From Ricordea florida (Eukaryota > Cnidaria > Anthozoa > Corallimorpharia > Ricordeidae), in NCBI GenBank assembly GCA_949710005.1, contig OX453273.1:7660177-7724176 (forward strand): DNA of 64,000 nucleotides, written 5' to 3'. The notes beneath the pieces are model-generated. The model had not been told where the DNA came from. It worked only from the letters and a program-made list of their open reading frames with translations, and did not search any database. Shown piece by piece: positions 10,301 to 17,617 of this stretch (position 1 is its first letter; every line of letters starts with the position of its first letter). The translations under genes and the position numbers were made by a program.

Positions 10301-11204
10301 TACATTTGAAGAATCGGCTTGGTTAAAACCTTACATCGATTTGAATACCAAACTCAGGGCTGAAGCAAAGAATGATTTTGAGAAAGATTTCTTTAAGTTA
10401 ATGAATAACTCAGTATTTGGTAAAACAATGGAAAACATTAGAAATAGGGTTGATATTAAATTGGTTACTAATGAAAAAGATGCAAAAAAATTAATAACAA
10501 AACCTAACTATCAACATCGCACTATATTTTGTGAAAATCTTGTGGCCATACATATGAAGAAAAAAAAGTTAGTATTCAATAAACCCGTTTATTTGGGCAT
10601 GTGTATTTTAGATTTAAGTAAAACAATAATGTACGATTTTCATTATAATTATATAAAACCAAAATATGGAGAAAAAGCAAAATTGTTGTTTACAGACACA
10701 GACAGTCTTGTTTACAATATAGAAACAGAGGATTTCTATAAAGAGATAAGCCCTGATGTAAAGTATAAGTTTGACACAAGCAACTTTCCTAAAAAACATA
10801 AATCTGGTATAGAAACCAACATAAATAAAAAAGTTATAAATATGTTTAAGGATGAAGCTGGCGGAAATCAGATAACTGAATTTGTGGGTCTACGAGCAAA
10901 GCTTTATTCCTACAGAATGGATGAGGGTGAAGAAGAAAAGAAATGTAAGGGAATGAAGAAAGCAGTTGTAAAAAAGACCATAAACTTTGATGATTATAAG
11001 AGATGTCTATTAAATAAAGAACCCCAGATGAGAAAGATGAATGTAATCAGAAGCCGCCTACATGATGTTTATACTGAAACGGTTAATAAAGTTGCACTAT
11101 CTGCCGATGATGATAAGAGAATCATTTGTAAAGATGGAATAAATACTTTCGCTATAGGCCATTACCGTTTCAAAACAGAATCTGGCGGAAGTTCTGTATC
11201 ATAA
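7323..11204 (+). CDS. polB: Protein-primed family B DNA polymerase (Polinton pPolB)
   Basis: Replicates the Polinton from its ends using a terminal protein as primer. The frame from the first ATG gives 1,293 residues, a usual Polinton length. Visible in order: an N-terminal basic region of unknown fold, a C2H2-like zinc site CPRC-x-HLEYC near residue 425, the exonuclease box YSDFECYP near 480, an H/C-rich CHIC...HCHLTGKYRGAAHNEC insert near 590, motif A-like YLDANNLYGG near 890, motif B NNSVFGKT near 1027, and motif C TDTDSLV near 1124. All catalytic acids are present, so it is likely active. An upstream TTG-initiated extension of three codons is possible but the ATG is preferred. Its first five codons lie in the TIR. 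The 3' end overlaps the convergent integrase gene by 43 bp. Confidence 0.95.
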   Translation: MEQKNSLNFIEMLKQAIDENGKDLKRLILNQLEKIMKEKGKKVPKDVVLKELRKIPEISAVLDNKIQRLIMDEPIPELNVPILKPNKVFNWGNYSYKVLDEEEFSKKFRDLIRKNVIKITNNKPQKSKRKVNISDSVRDELKENANRFVPKEQQRALRGYLKTHRIDGQKGYGPKTFINKIKPKVIDLINKQKKPIKIKFIFTCKFIKKNPATKQTDENSGYFHSTVEIITSSTDLSELFDTMTNHQLEKVEQFQNEGSGWQFYQVEYFDINIDPFEPFVGSSYINLPQKLAIKNAIINVRNENDHECFKWAVTSAVYKKDIHPERKNKEMIENSKKFNWSGIEFPTSLKQIDRFEKQNPYYTINVYGYDNDDVYPLRISKKQKGYLINLLLISEDENNHYCWIKNMSRLLAAKVSKHKSKMYFCPRCLNAFQSEKSLEKHLEYCSTNKEVKIDMPKDEDGNPKYIKFNNYNRKMRAPFVVYSDFECYPEKIDTCSPNESESFTNKYQKHKASGFSYLIKSFDDKIFPPELVQFTAESPDDDIPQIFAENLEQDIKKIYNKIKYHKKAVDMTEMDKKEYENATHCHICEEKLGEDKVLDHCHLTGKYRGAAHNECNLNYKIPKFIPVIFHNLSGYDAHIFIKNLGATEGKINCIPNNEEKYISFTKQIVVDEFTNKEGKQIEVKRDIRFIDSFKFMSTSLEKLVTNLPKESFRNLNIFYEGEELKLLLRKGVFPYDWFDGLDKLSTNQLPPKDAFYSILNDENISDNDYKHAQNVWKTFNMKTMREYHDLYLMSDVLLLADVFENFRDVCSKNYGLDPAHYYTAPGLAWDAALKITKVNLELLTDIDMLLMIERGIRGGVSMISTRYGKANNPYMKNFDINKIISYIIYLDANNLYGGAMSKPLPTHGFRWMNEKELTYWENMPCILEVDLEYPIHLHDLHNDYPLAPERLLINNVEKLIPNLNNRVKYVVNHETLKLYESLGLKITKIHRGITFEESAWLKPYIDLNTKLRAEAKNDFEKDFFKLMNNSVFGKTMENIRNRVDIKLVTNEKDAKKLITKPNYQHRTIFCENLVAIHMKKKKLVFNKPVYLGMCILDLSKTIMYDFHYNYIKPKYGEKAKLLFTDTDSLVYNIETEDFYKEISPDVKYKFDTSNFPKKHKSGIETNINKKVINMFKDEAGGNQITEFVGLRAKLYSYRMDEGEEEKKCKGMKKAVVKKTINFDDYKRCLLNKEPQMRKMNVIRSRLHDVYTETVNKVALSADDDKRIICKDGINTFAIGHYRFKTESGGSSVS

Positions 11205-12139
11205 GGAATAACCTGCAATTCTTCTCTAACAAATCCTCGTCTCGGACCGCCAACTAAATAATATAAAACCGGTTGATTAGTTGAAATCACACTTCTAGAA
11301 ATATCATAAACTTTTATACTCCAAATAGGATCTGTGGCCCGACTTTTTTCACCACCCTCAAGTTCGCCTGGAGATAATAGATATCTAACTTTAACACTAG
11401 GAGGTAATCTAATCTCATCAAGCCCCACAACTCGTTGATAATTTTTAGTTTTAATATTAACCTCTTTCATTTTTATAGCCTCATCAGGCTCTTTACCGGT
11501 TATTCTTGTTTTTGTATTATTCAAAGTTTTTAGAATAGCTGGTAATCTTTTCACCCACACCCTTGATCGCTCATCACTAATCATTTCCTGCGCATATTGA
11601 TGACTAAATAATCGTTCACCTAATATTCTGTTTGCGTTTTCCACAAATGCTTGGGCTCTATGATTACCAGCTTCACTTCTTTGTATACCCACATTATGGT
11701 AATTCATGAGTTTACTAACTTCGCCCATAAATTCTTTTCCTGGATCAACCATTAATGTTTTGGGATATTTTAACCTTCTAGAATATATTTTTGTAAAAGC
11801 TTCTGATATCTCTCGACTTTCTTTTGAGGTTAATGGCTCCGCATCTTTATATCTCGAGGCGATATCAACCACAACTAACGCATATTTATATGTTTTTCTT
11901 CCAACTCTATCATGCGGTAAAAATAATAAATCTGCTTGGTGAATCTGATTTGGTTTATCTACAGTCCAATGGGGCCTAGGTATATACTTTGGGGCTGGGA
12001 GATAGATTTGCCATATTGCCTGTTTTTGAAGCCATTGTTTTGCCTCATTTTCACTTACTCTAGCCTTCTCAGCTAATTTAGGAATCGCGGAATATCCTTT
12101 CCAATACCCTTTGGCCGAATAATATATTTTTGACATCAT
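11162..12139 (-). CDS. int: RVE-family (retroviral-like) integrase of the Polinton
   Basis: 325 residues; inserts the element into the genome and makes the short target duplication. The catalytic triad is visible as D70 (HQADLLF), D132 (LMVDPGKEF) and E167 (AFVENANR), a D-D-34-E spacing close to the classic DD35E. An N-terminal helical segment (KLAEKARVSENEAKQWL) and a C-terminal beta-rich stretch ending in YYLVGGPRRGFVREEL fit the usual Polinton integrase layout with a chromo/SH3-like end. It is antisense to its neighbours and convergent with the polymerase. It diverges from the 63-codon ORF at 12172, with only 32 bp between start codons. The standard upstream box is not clear; ATTTATAAA lies 28 nt upstream. 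Confidence 0.93.
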   Translation of the reverse strand: MMSKIYYSAKGYWKGYSAIPKLAEKARVSENEAKQWLQKQAIWQIYLPAPKYIPRPHWTVDKPNQIHQADLLFLPHDRVGRKTYKYALVVVDIASRYKDAEPLTSKESREISEAFTKIYSRRLKYPKTLMVDPGKEFMGEVSKLMNYHNVGIQRSEAGNHRAQAFVENANRILGERLFSHQYAQEMISDERSRVWVKRLPAILKTLNNTKTRITGKEPDEAIKMKEVNIKTKNYQRVVGLDEIRLPPSVKVRYLLSPGELEGGEKSRATDPIWSIKVYDISRSVISTNQPVLYYLVGGPRRGFVREELQVIPYDTELPPDSVLKR

Positions 12140-12171
12140 TTAAAAATTAACAAAGTATTTTATAAATTAAA
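12138..12171 (+). promoter_or_regulatory. Promoter-like box ATTTAAAAA plus TATAAATTA
   Basis: ATTTAAAAA starts 34 nt before the ATG at 12172 and overlaps the antisense integrase start codon. A downstream ACAAAGTATTTTATAAATTA string recurs almost unchanged before the capsid gene (12364-12385). Confidence 0.4.
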
Positions 12172-12363
12172 ATGGTGGAGGAAACAAAATTTAGCGAATA
12201 TCAAATTAATCTTATGAAAAAAATTATTAGAAAAAAAATTCTATATATGGAAGATGGTGATAAAATTTTTAATATTATGACTTTAATTCCTGAGGCGAGA
12301 GAGGGTTTATTAAAACATATTGAAAAATTAAAGAATAATAGTGTGAAGAGACTTAAAGGTTAG
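12172..12363 (+). CDS. Small Polinton protein, 63 residues, unknown
   Basis: Not recognised. It is a short, charged, probably helical protein (about 20 Lys/Arg, no Cys, no membrane segment). It is accepted as a gene because it starts 32 bp from the divergent integrase start, stops 22 bp before the capsid gene, carries the box at the usual distance, and shares the ACAAAGTAT(T/C)TTATAAATTA leader with the capsid gene. It could be a small regulator or capsid cofactor, but there is no direct evidence. Confidence 0.6.
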   Translation: MVEETKFSEYQINLMKKIIRKKILYMEDGDKIFNIMTLIPEAREGLLKHIEKLKNNSVKRLKG

Positions 12364-12385
12364 ACAAAGTATCTTATAAATTACA
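12351..12385 (+). promoter_or_regulatory. Promoter-like box ACTTAAAGG before the capsid gene
   Basis: ACTTAAAGG starts 35 nt before ATG 12386 and overlaps the end of the 63-codon ORF. It is followed by ACAAAGTATCTTATAAATTA, the near-copy of the leader before 12172. Confidence 0.45.
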
Positions 12386-13633
12386 ATGACGTCTGAAAAA
12401 ATTAACCCAAATAGAATTCCAAGAGAACCCTTTGGTTTGAAGGCGGAATCAACATTAAATAGAATTACTCTAAATCCATCATCAGCCAGCCCCGGCGAAA
12501 CATTATATATAAATATTCCAAAACTTTCTGAGAATTTAGTGATTGTGCCCGGAAGTGTATCTCTTTTGTTTGATTTAGATGTTGAGGGTCATGCAAATAA
12601 TACGGTTGTTAATAATTTAGCGAGCAATCTTGTATCTAGATTAAAAGTTCTTTTTGGAGGAGAAACATTGCAAGATACTCAAAGATATGATTTATTTCAA
12701 ACATATCGCGATTTATTTTTAACTGAGGAAGAGCGAGAAGATAAATTAAAACAAGGTATTTCTTCCGAAAACATTAGAAAACTTAGAACAAATGCGGGCG
12801 ATGCAAAGAAAACTCAAAAAGAAACAAAGGAAGTAATTCTCGCTAATGTTCACGGATCAAAGTATAGAATACCAATAAACCACCCAATATTAAACGATCA
12901 TGGGGTTTTTTATCCAAAAGCATTAGAAAATCATTTAATATTTGAGATTACACTCGCCCCAATTAATAATATTCTTATTTATTCCGATACAACTAAAACA
13001 CCATCATATTCAATAAAAAACTTAGAATTAGAATATTCTTCAATTTCAAGCGAATACTTAGCCCGCGAGGCACAATCAACATATCAAGTTGGTAAAGGAT
13101 TCTTTTATGAAAATATTACCTTACACAAAACTTTTACATTTTCCATTGGTGGTGATGGTGTTATTAATCAGCATATTAATTTACCGAGAAGATCAATGAC
13201 TGGGGTATTATTTTTGTTTTTATTACCTCAAGCTGCAGGAGCAAGGGATTCTGAAAATTTTTATAATCCAGGTATATCTTCAGTAGAAATTGATGTTGAT
13301 GGTGTGCCAAATAGAATATACTCTAGAGGAATGATTTCATCCGATCTTTGGGAATCCGCGAAAAAACGCTTTCATAGAGATGATGGTTTACAAATTTCAT
13401 TGAAAGAAGGGGATTTTTACACGGACAAGTTTGCTCTTTGGGTTGATACGAGAACTCACCCAGATAATAGTATTCACGGTGGAGGACTAGCTCTAAATAA
13501 TACACACGATGGCGTAAAAATAGAAATAAAAAGGAAACAAAGCGGATCAGGAACTATAACATGTTATATGTTTGTTGTTGCTGATGCAATGATGGAAATA
13601 ATGAATTTAAGTTTGAGATCAATTAAGTACTGA
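12386..13633 (+). CDS. Probable double-jelly-roll major capsid protein
   Basis: 415 residues with no membrane segment, rich in alternating hydrophobic stretches typical of jelly-roll strands. It resembles Polinton/adintovirus capsid proteins in two places: the segment YDLFQTYRDLFLTEEERE...LRTNAGD, and the later YRIPINHPIL...FYPKALENHLIFEITL, where known capsids have YRIPLDF...FYPYGL...FEL. It lies directly before the packaging ATPase, the usual neighbour. It is shorter than many Polinton capsid proteins (often well over 500 residues). The family call is by pattern; a structure prediction would settle it. Confidence 0.65.
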   Translation: MTSEKINPNRIPREPFGLKAESTLNRITLNPSSASPGETLYINIPKLSENLVIVPGSVSLLFDLDVEGHANNTVVNNLASNLVSRLKVLFGGETLQDTQRYDLFQTYRDLFLTEEEREDKLKQGISSENIRKLRTNAGDAKKTQKETKEVILANVHGSKYRIPINHPILNDHGVFYPKALENHLIFEITLAPINNILIYSDTTKTPSYSIKNLELEYSSISSEYLAREAQSTYQVGKGFFYENITLHKTFTFSIGGDGVINQHINLPRRSMTGVLFLFLLPQAAGARDSENFYNPGISSVEIDVDGVPNRIYSRGMISSDLWESAKKRFHRDDGLQISLKEGDFYTDKFALWVDTRTHPDNSIHGGGLALNNTHDGVKIEIKRKQSGSGTITCYMFVVADAMMEIMNLSLRSIKY

Positions 13634-13635
13634 GA

Positions 13636-13668
13636 ATCTAAAAACATAATGTTATGATACAAAAAATC
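13636..13668 (+). promoter_or_regulatory. Promoter-like box ATCTAAAAA before the ATPase gene
   Basis: ATCTAAAAA begins right after the capsid stop codon. It is only 18 nt from the first ATG (13654) but 33 nt from the second in-frame ATG (13669). The latter matches the 31-35 nt spacing of the other genes and argues for the shorter start. Confidence 0.5.
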
Positions 13669-14295
13669 ATGGAAGATTTACGAGATAAAATCCCATTTCA
13701 TTGTATTATAACTGGACCAACAAATTGTGGGAAAACAAAGTACCTAATTGAACAGCTTCGAGGCCCTTTCCGAAAAGTTTTTGATTACATTGTTTTAATT
13801 TGCCCAACTTATTCTAAAAATAAAACATATCATAATTTTGCCCGTGGGGACAAGAGATTCTTTGTATTATCACCCGATGCAAGTAATCTCGATGAGATTA
13901 ATGAATTGTTAAATGATTGCCAAATTTTATTCTCTGGAACAAACACATTAATAATTTTAGATGATTGCGCTGTATCCACCGATCTGAAGAAAAGATCAAA
14001 CAAGTTTATAGATTTAGCATTCTCCGGAAGGCATCATGGATTATCAATGTGGGTTCTAACTCAACAATTAACATCAATAGCAAAACCATTCCGAGAAAAT
14101 GTAGCCTGCGTTGTTACTTTTCATAATCCTTCCCAGAAAGGTATGAAAATGTTTTTCGAAGATTATGGAGGTGATTTGGATTATGAATTAGGTAAAAAGT
14201 TTGTTCAACTCCTAAAAACTGAAAAATATTCTAGGTTATGTTTGAGTTTGCGTTACCCATTTAATTGCTATTTAGAGATACCTGAAGTGATTTAA
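13669..14295 (+). CDS. A32/FtsK-HerA type DNA-packaging ATPase
   Basis: Pumps genome into the capsid in virus-like elements. From ATG 13669 it has 208 residues (213 if ATG 13654 is used). Walker A is GPTNCGKTKYL near the N-terminus, Walker B is TLIILDD, and a sensor-like VLTQQLTSI follows, as in poxvirus A32 and Polinton/virophage ATPases. Length is normal for the Polinton family. It lies 35 bp after the capsid gene and 5 bp before the next ORF, consistent with a morphogenesis cluster. The box at 13636 supports the downstream start. Confidence 0.9.
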   Translation: MEDLRDKIPFHCIITGPTNCGKTKYLIEQLRGPFRKVFDYIVLICPTYSKNKTYHNFARGDKRFFVLSPDASNLDEINELLNDCQILFSGTNTLIILDDCAVSTDLKKRSNKFIDLAFSGRHHGLSMWVLTQQLTSIAKPFRENVACVVTFHNPSQKGMKMFFEDYGGDLDYELGKKFVQLLKTEKYSRLCLSLRYPFNCYLEIPEVI

Positions 14296-14300
14296 CAAAG
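14270..14300 (+). promoter_or_regulatory. Promoter-like box ATTTAGAGA
   Basis: ATTTAGAGA starts 31 nt before ATG 14301, inside the ATPase coding end. One base off the series consensus. Confidence 0.35.
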
Positions 14301-14822
14301 ATGGCAAACGTTGAAGATTACATTGAAGAGGTAAAAAATGATACCAATCAAAGTGAGGATCTTGAAATAAAACAAGAATCGCTGGCTATTATCGCAGTTC
14401 TTGGTACTACAAAGGAATATTTGGGGGTTGATATGAGCCTGGGCGATGTAAAAAAATTATCAGAACGTGATGTAGAAAAATATTTTAATCGTTACCAAGC
14501 GGTAATGGGTAAGAAAATTAACGGGGGGTTGGTAGATTCAACCCTACAATTAGTTTCCAAACTTATTTCATATTTAGTTCCGGTTGATGATATAGAATCA
14601 CTTTGTAATGATTTGAAGAACGATGATTTGGTTAATCGTGAATTAACAAACTTTGTTGGGCTCTTGGCATTGAAAGGAGGAAGATTGGTTGCACTTGCTA
14701 GCGGGCTATTTCAGATTGCTAAACACGTTAAAATAGGAAAAATGCAACAAAAACCAGCAAATTCTATCACAACTGATCAGGAAACTAAGCAATCTACTGA
14801 AGGTATTGATACAGTATATTAA
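14301..14822 (+). CDS. Polinton protein of unknown function, 173 residues
   Basis: Not assigned. It is acidic at the N-terminus (YIEEVKNDTNQSEDLE), then mostly helical with hydrophobic stretches LVDSTLQLVSKLISYLVPV and NFVGLLALKGGRLVALASGLFQIA, and a polar Thr/Gln-rich tail. No zinc or catalytic motif is visible. Its position right after the ATPase suggests a virion-assembly or structural role (inference). Confidence 0.8.
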   Translation: MANVEDYIEEVKNDTNQSEDLEIKQESLAIIAVLGTTKEYLGVDMSLGDVKKLSERDVEKYFNRYQAVMGKKINGGLVDSTLQLVSKLISYLVPVDDIESLCNDLKNDDLVNRELTNFVGLLALKGGRLVALASGLFQIAKHVKIGKMQQKPANSITTDQETKQSTEGIDTVY

Positions 14823-14826
14823 ACAG

Positions 14827-14859
14827 ATCTAAAAACTTATTTGCAGCATCTAAATAACA
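14827..14859 (+). promoter_or_regulatory. Promoter-like box ATCTAAAAA
   Basis: Starts 33 nt before ATG 14860 in a real intergenic gap. A partial second copy (ATCTAAATAACA) abuts the start codon. Confidence 0.5.
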
Positions 14860-15288
14860 ATGACTGAACAATCTGATGAGCAAATTACGGCAGATCCCAC
14901 ACCTGAAAATAAAGATTCTAAAAAGAGGGAGAAAGATCCTAAAAAAGTAGCAGCTGGTAAGAAATTAGCTGAATATAATAAAAAAGCAAAAGAAGCATTA
15001 TCTAGGGAGATGAAACGCAAAGAAAAAATGAAACAGGAAGAAGAGCAAAATGAAAATACATATAGTGAAGCGAAATCGTGGCTTCCAGAGTTATCTTTTA
15101 CTACTGTTTTATCCGTTGTTGGATTAGGGTTTACAGCATTTGATCTTTTTATGAGATATCGGGAAAAAGCTAGGGATGGTTACGCCGAATATAAAAATAG
15201 GATACCTGATTTATCACAAGTTCCGCAAATACCACAGCCGACAAAGATACCATTTTCTGTAACTCCAAAATCTTTAGGAATGGAATAA
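14860..15288 (+). CDS. Small single-pass membrane protein with charged N-terminal helix
   Basis: 142 residues. The first 70 are very Lys/Glu-rich and predicted helical. One hydrophobic segment, SFTTVLSVVGLGFTAFDLFM, follows. The tail is Pro-rich (IPDLSQVPQIPQPTKIPF). Function not known. It is the first of four consecutive small membrane-associated genes, likely virion or envelope components. Confidence 0.8.
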   Translation: MTEQSDEQITADPTPENKDSKKREKDPKKVAAGKKLAEYNKKAKEALSREMKRKEKMKQEEEQNENTYSEAKSWLPELSFTTVLSVVGLGFTAFDLFMRYREKARDGYAEYKNRIPDLSQVPQIPQPTKIPFSVTPKSLGME

Positions 15289-15299
15289 TCTCTAAAGTC

Positions 15300-15333
15300 A
15301 TCTAAAGGTTTCTTAATGATGTAGTAAAAAATT
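15300..15333 (+). promoter_or_regulatory. Promoter-like box ATCTAAAGG (strong example)
   Basis: ATCTAAAGG then TTTCTTAATGATGTAGTAAA, ending at ATG 15334; box to ATG 34 nt. The blocks before 15990 and 17012 share the whole arrangement, including the second TGA(T)TAGTAAA part. Confidence 0.6.
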
Positions 15334-15552
15334 ATGTCAAGCGAAAATAAACTTGTGAAAACTGTAACTGATTCAGCGACACTTATCGGATTAGGGGCTG
15401 GAGTTGGGTATGTAACTAAAAAGATGATGAAAGAATCATTTTTGAATGACCCATCCTCAAGTATTACAAATTATGCAAAATGGGTGGCTGTATTATCCGG
15501 AAGTATGTATCTTAAAACATATTTAGAGGATCAAAAGATTTTACCAAAATAA
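15334..15552 (+). CDS. Small hydrophobic Polinton protein, 72 residues
   Basis: Not assigned. It has two hydrophobic stretches (SATLIGLGAGVGYVTKKMM and KWVAVLSGSMYLKTYL) and could be membrane-associated. It ends one base before the next ATG. Confidence 0.75.
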   Translation: MSSENKLVKTVTDSATLIGLGAGVGYVTKKMMKESFLNDPSSSITNYAKWVAVLSGSMYLKTYLEDQKILPK

Positions 15553-15553
15553 A
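15521..15553 (+). promoter_or_regulatory. Promoter-like box ATTTAGAGG
   Basis: Starts 33 nt before ATG 15554, within the end of the preceding ORF. One base off the consensus. Confidence 0.35.
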
Positions 15554-15946
15554 ATGGCATCAATAGCGATGATGATTGGTGGAGCTATATTGAATGCAAC
15601 AGCATTTACTGGTGGAAATATTCTTACAAAATATTTATTTAGTAAAAATGTTGATAAAGAAAAAATACGACACGATAAAGCATTAGAAAAATATCAAAGA
15701 GATTGGGCAGAATATCAGAAAAATAGACAAAAAATGCTTGATTGGAAAATGAAAAGAAAAGATGAAAAATATCAATCATCAAAAAATATTTCGATTACAA
15801 ATCAGGCTTTTGAATTGTATAGTCAAATGCAGGAGCCAAAATTCTCTAATTATTACAAACCAAGCGATGATCAAAAAACAGGAGAAATGGTATATGTCGG
15901 GGCTGGAATGTTAGGTTTAGGTTATGTAACAAGTAAATTTTTATAG
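15554..15946 (+). CDS. Small Polinton protein with Gly/Ala N-terminus and charged helix
   Basis: 130 residues. The N-terminus (MMIGGAILNATAFTGGNIL) is hydrophobic, a Lys/Glu/Gln-rich segment of about 60 residues is probably coiled coil, and the C-terminus is short and hydrophobic (VGAGMLGLGYVTSKFL). Function not known. Confidence 0.75.
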   Translation: MASIAMMIGGAILNATAFTGGNILTKYLFSKNVDKEKIRHDKALEKYQRDWAEYQKNRQKMLDWKMKRKDEKYQSSKNISITNQAFELYSQMQEPKFSNYYKPSDDQKTGEMVYVGAGMLGLGYVTSKFL

Positions 15947-15956
15947 CTTCAAGCAT

Positions 15957-15989
15957 ATCTAAAGATTTCTTACTGATTAGTAAAAAATC
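15957..15989 (+). promoter_or_regulatory. Promoter-like box ATCTAAAGA (strong example)
   Basis: ATCTAAAGA, TTTCTTACTGA, TTAGTAAAAAATC, then ATG 15990; box to ATG 33 nt. Nearly the same block precedes 15334. Confidence 0.6.
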
Positions 15990-16976
15990 ATGGCAGAAGG
16001 TGGTATTGAACTAGATAATTTAGATCCAACTGAACTAAATGAAACAAAAGATGACGATGATGATGATGAAGATAACGAAAATATGGAAATGATGAATATA
16101 AATACAAATACATCAACAAGTTATCAAAATCCTGGTTATGATGAGGAGGTGGAGGAAGAAAGTTCACTTGGGGGTATTAATGAAAATCAACCCCTTTTAA
16201 AAAAGATGAAAGAAAAAGAAGAAGCAGAAGATGGAATAAAAGTGGCATATCCGCGACCAAAATTTCAAGAATTTTTAACATATCTCAAAGATATAGGGCA
16301 AGGAATAAAAGTGCCTGCCATTAAATTACCAGGTAGAAGTAATGCGGCTGAATATGTTCTTAGAGATGGAGAATTTAGAAATTTTAAAACAGGAGCTAAA
16401 CTTCCTGATGGACAATTAAAAAATGCTTTAGGACCTAGAGCAGAAGAAATTGTGGAAAAAAATAATAGCGAGATTAAAAAGATGAAAGAATTACAAAACA
16501 AAAATAGGGAGGAGAGAAAATTCATTAAGGATAAGCCCTTGAAAACACCAGAGGAAACAGCTAGAATAGAGACTTTAGATGAAGAATTTGATGGCCGTAA
16601 TGATAAAATTATCAAACGAGAGGTTGAGAGTGAGAAAATCTTGGAAAGAATGTCATTACGAGAACGAATTAAGGATATCTTCAAAAAACATGGATTTACA
16701 GCATTTGCGGTTGCTGCCGCTGTTGCTTTAGTAATTAGTGTTATAGTTTCTAATCTTTCAAAGGGTTTATCAACATTAGGTAGGGGGTTGGGAAAAGGAT
16801 TGAAAACTATAGGTAAAAAACTAGGTGAAATATTGCCTGGGATGGTTGGTGCTATCGTGAGCTTTCTTTTCAAAACAGCTGGTGAGGTTATTGGGTTTTT
16901 AGGAAAAAATGCATGGCTTTTGATAATGGCTGTCGTTCTATATTTTGTGGAAAGTATAAAAAGGAAGAGAAAGTAG
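15990..16976 (+). CDS. Acidic membrane protein of the Polinton, 328 residues
   Basis: Not assigned. The first 60 residues are very acidic (runs of Asp/Glu/Asn). The middle is basic and helical. The last 100 residues hold a hydrophobic segment (FAVAAAVALVISVIVSNL), a Gly/Lys/Leu repeat of amphipathic type (GLGKGLKTIGKKLG) and two more hydrophobic stretches ending in a KRKRK tail. It may be a virion membrane-active or minor structural protein; this is inference from composition only. Confidence 0.8.
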   Translation: MAEGGIELDNLDPTELNETKDDDDDDEDNENMEMMNINTNTSTSYQNPGYDEEVEEESSLGGINENQPLLKKMKEKEEAEDGIKVAYPRPKFQEFLTYLKDIGQGIKVPAIKLPGRSNAAEYVLRDGEFRNFKTGAKLPDGQLKNALGPRAEEIVEKNNSEIKKMKELQNKNREERKFIKDKPLKTPEETARIETLDEEFDGRNDKIIKREVESEKILERMSLRERIKDIFKKHGFTAFAVAAAVALVISVIVSNLSKGLSTLGRGLGKGLKTIGKKLGEILPGMVGAIVSFLFKTAGEVIGFLGKNAWLLIMAVVLYFVESIKRKRK

Positions 16977-17011
16977 ATCTAAAGATATCATGTTGAGTAG
17001 TAAAATACAAT
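16977..17011 (+). promoter_or_regulatory. Promoter-like box ATCTAAAGA (strong example)
   Basis: ATCTAAAGATATCATGTTGA followed by GTAGTAAAATACAAT and ATG 17012; box to ATG 35 nt. The box begins within the preceding stop-codon region. Confidence 0.6.
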
Positions 17012-17608
17012 ATGGATGAATACAATAGAATTTACCCTGTATTACCTAATAATCCTGATCCTATTAATTTCAGACTGCAAAAATCAAGCGAAGTATTACA
17101 AAATCTTGAGAAAGAAATTAAACATTACGAAGAAGTAAGGAAAAAATATAATAGAGCTAGAGGAATATGCACAAAAATTAGTGTTTCTGGTGGTTTAATT
17201 TCAGTTATCCTATCAGCAAGCGGTTTAGGAACTTCTCTCACGGGTTTTGGTGCTATTATTGGTATTCCTTTAGGGGTTGTTGGCGGATTTTTTGGTGGGT
17301 TGTCGGTTGGATTTGGTTTTGCTTCTAAAAAACTTTCTGGTAAAGTTAGTAAACACGAACAAACCGCCGCAATTGCAAAATCAAAATTAAACACTATAAA
17401 TGACTTGGTTTCAAAGGCTTTGAAAGATAATGTTATATCCGATCAAGAATTTTCTATAATTTTAGCAGAGTTGGAAAAGTTTCAAAAACTAAAACAAGAA
17501 ATACGACAAAAATTTAGAAAAGAAGCAGAAAAAAACTTGGACATGGGTATGATAAGGAGAGAAGTGCGCGAAAATCTATTAAAAGAATTAACAAATCCAG
17601 GTCATTAA
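17012..17608 (+). CDS. Glycine-rich membrane protein of the Polinton, 198 residues
   Basis: An N-terminal helical region is followed by a long Gly/Ile/Leu hydrophobic hairpin at about residues 53-112 (SVILSASGLGTSLTGFGAII, then GVVGGFFGGLSVGFGFA). A conserved-looking helical tail carries AIAKSKLNTINDLVSKALKD and SDQEFSIILAELEKFQKLKQ. I recall similar proteins being common in cnidarian genomes without known function. It probably inserts in membranes. Confidence 0.8.
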   Translation: MDEYNRIYPVLPNNPDPINFRLQKSSEVLQNLEKEIKHYEEVRKKYNRARGICTKISVSGGLISVILSASGLGTSLTGFGAIIGIPLGVVGGFFGGLSVGFGFASKKLSGKVSKHEQTAAIAKSKLNTINDLVSKALKDNVISDQEFSIILAELEKFQKLKQEIRQKFRKEAEKNLDMGMIRREVRENLLKELTNPGH

Positions 17609-17617
17609 AAATTTCAT

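Noticed and set aside
16265..16873. 202-codon minus-strand frame inside the Polinton
   Set aside because: Antisense shadow of the 328-residue gene, Ser/Phe/Leu-rich as expected from reverse reading of a Lys/Glu-rich AT-rich gene, with no upstream box.
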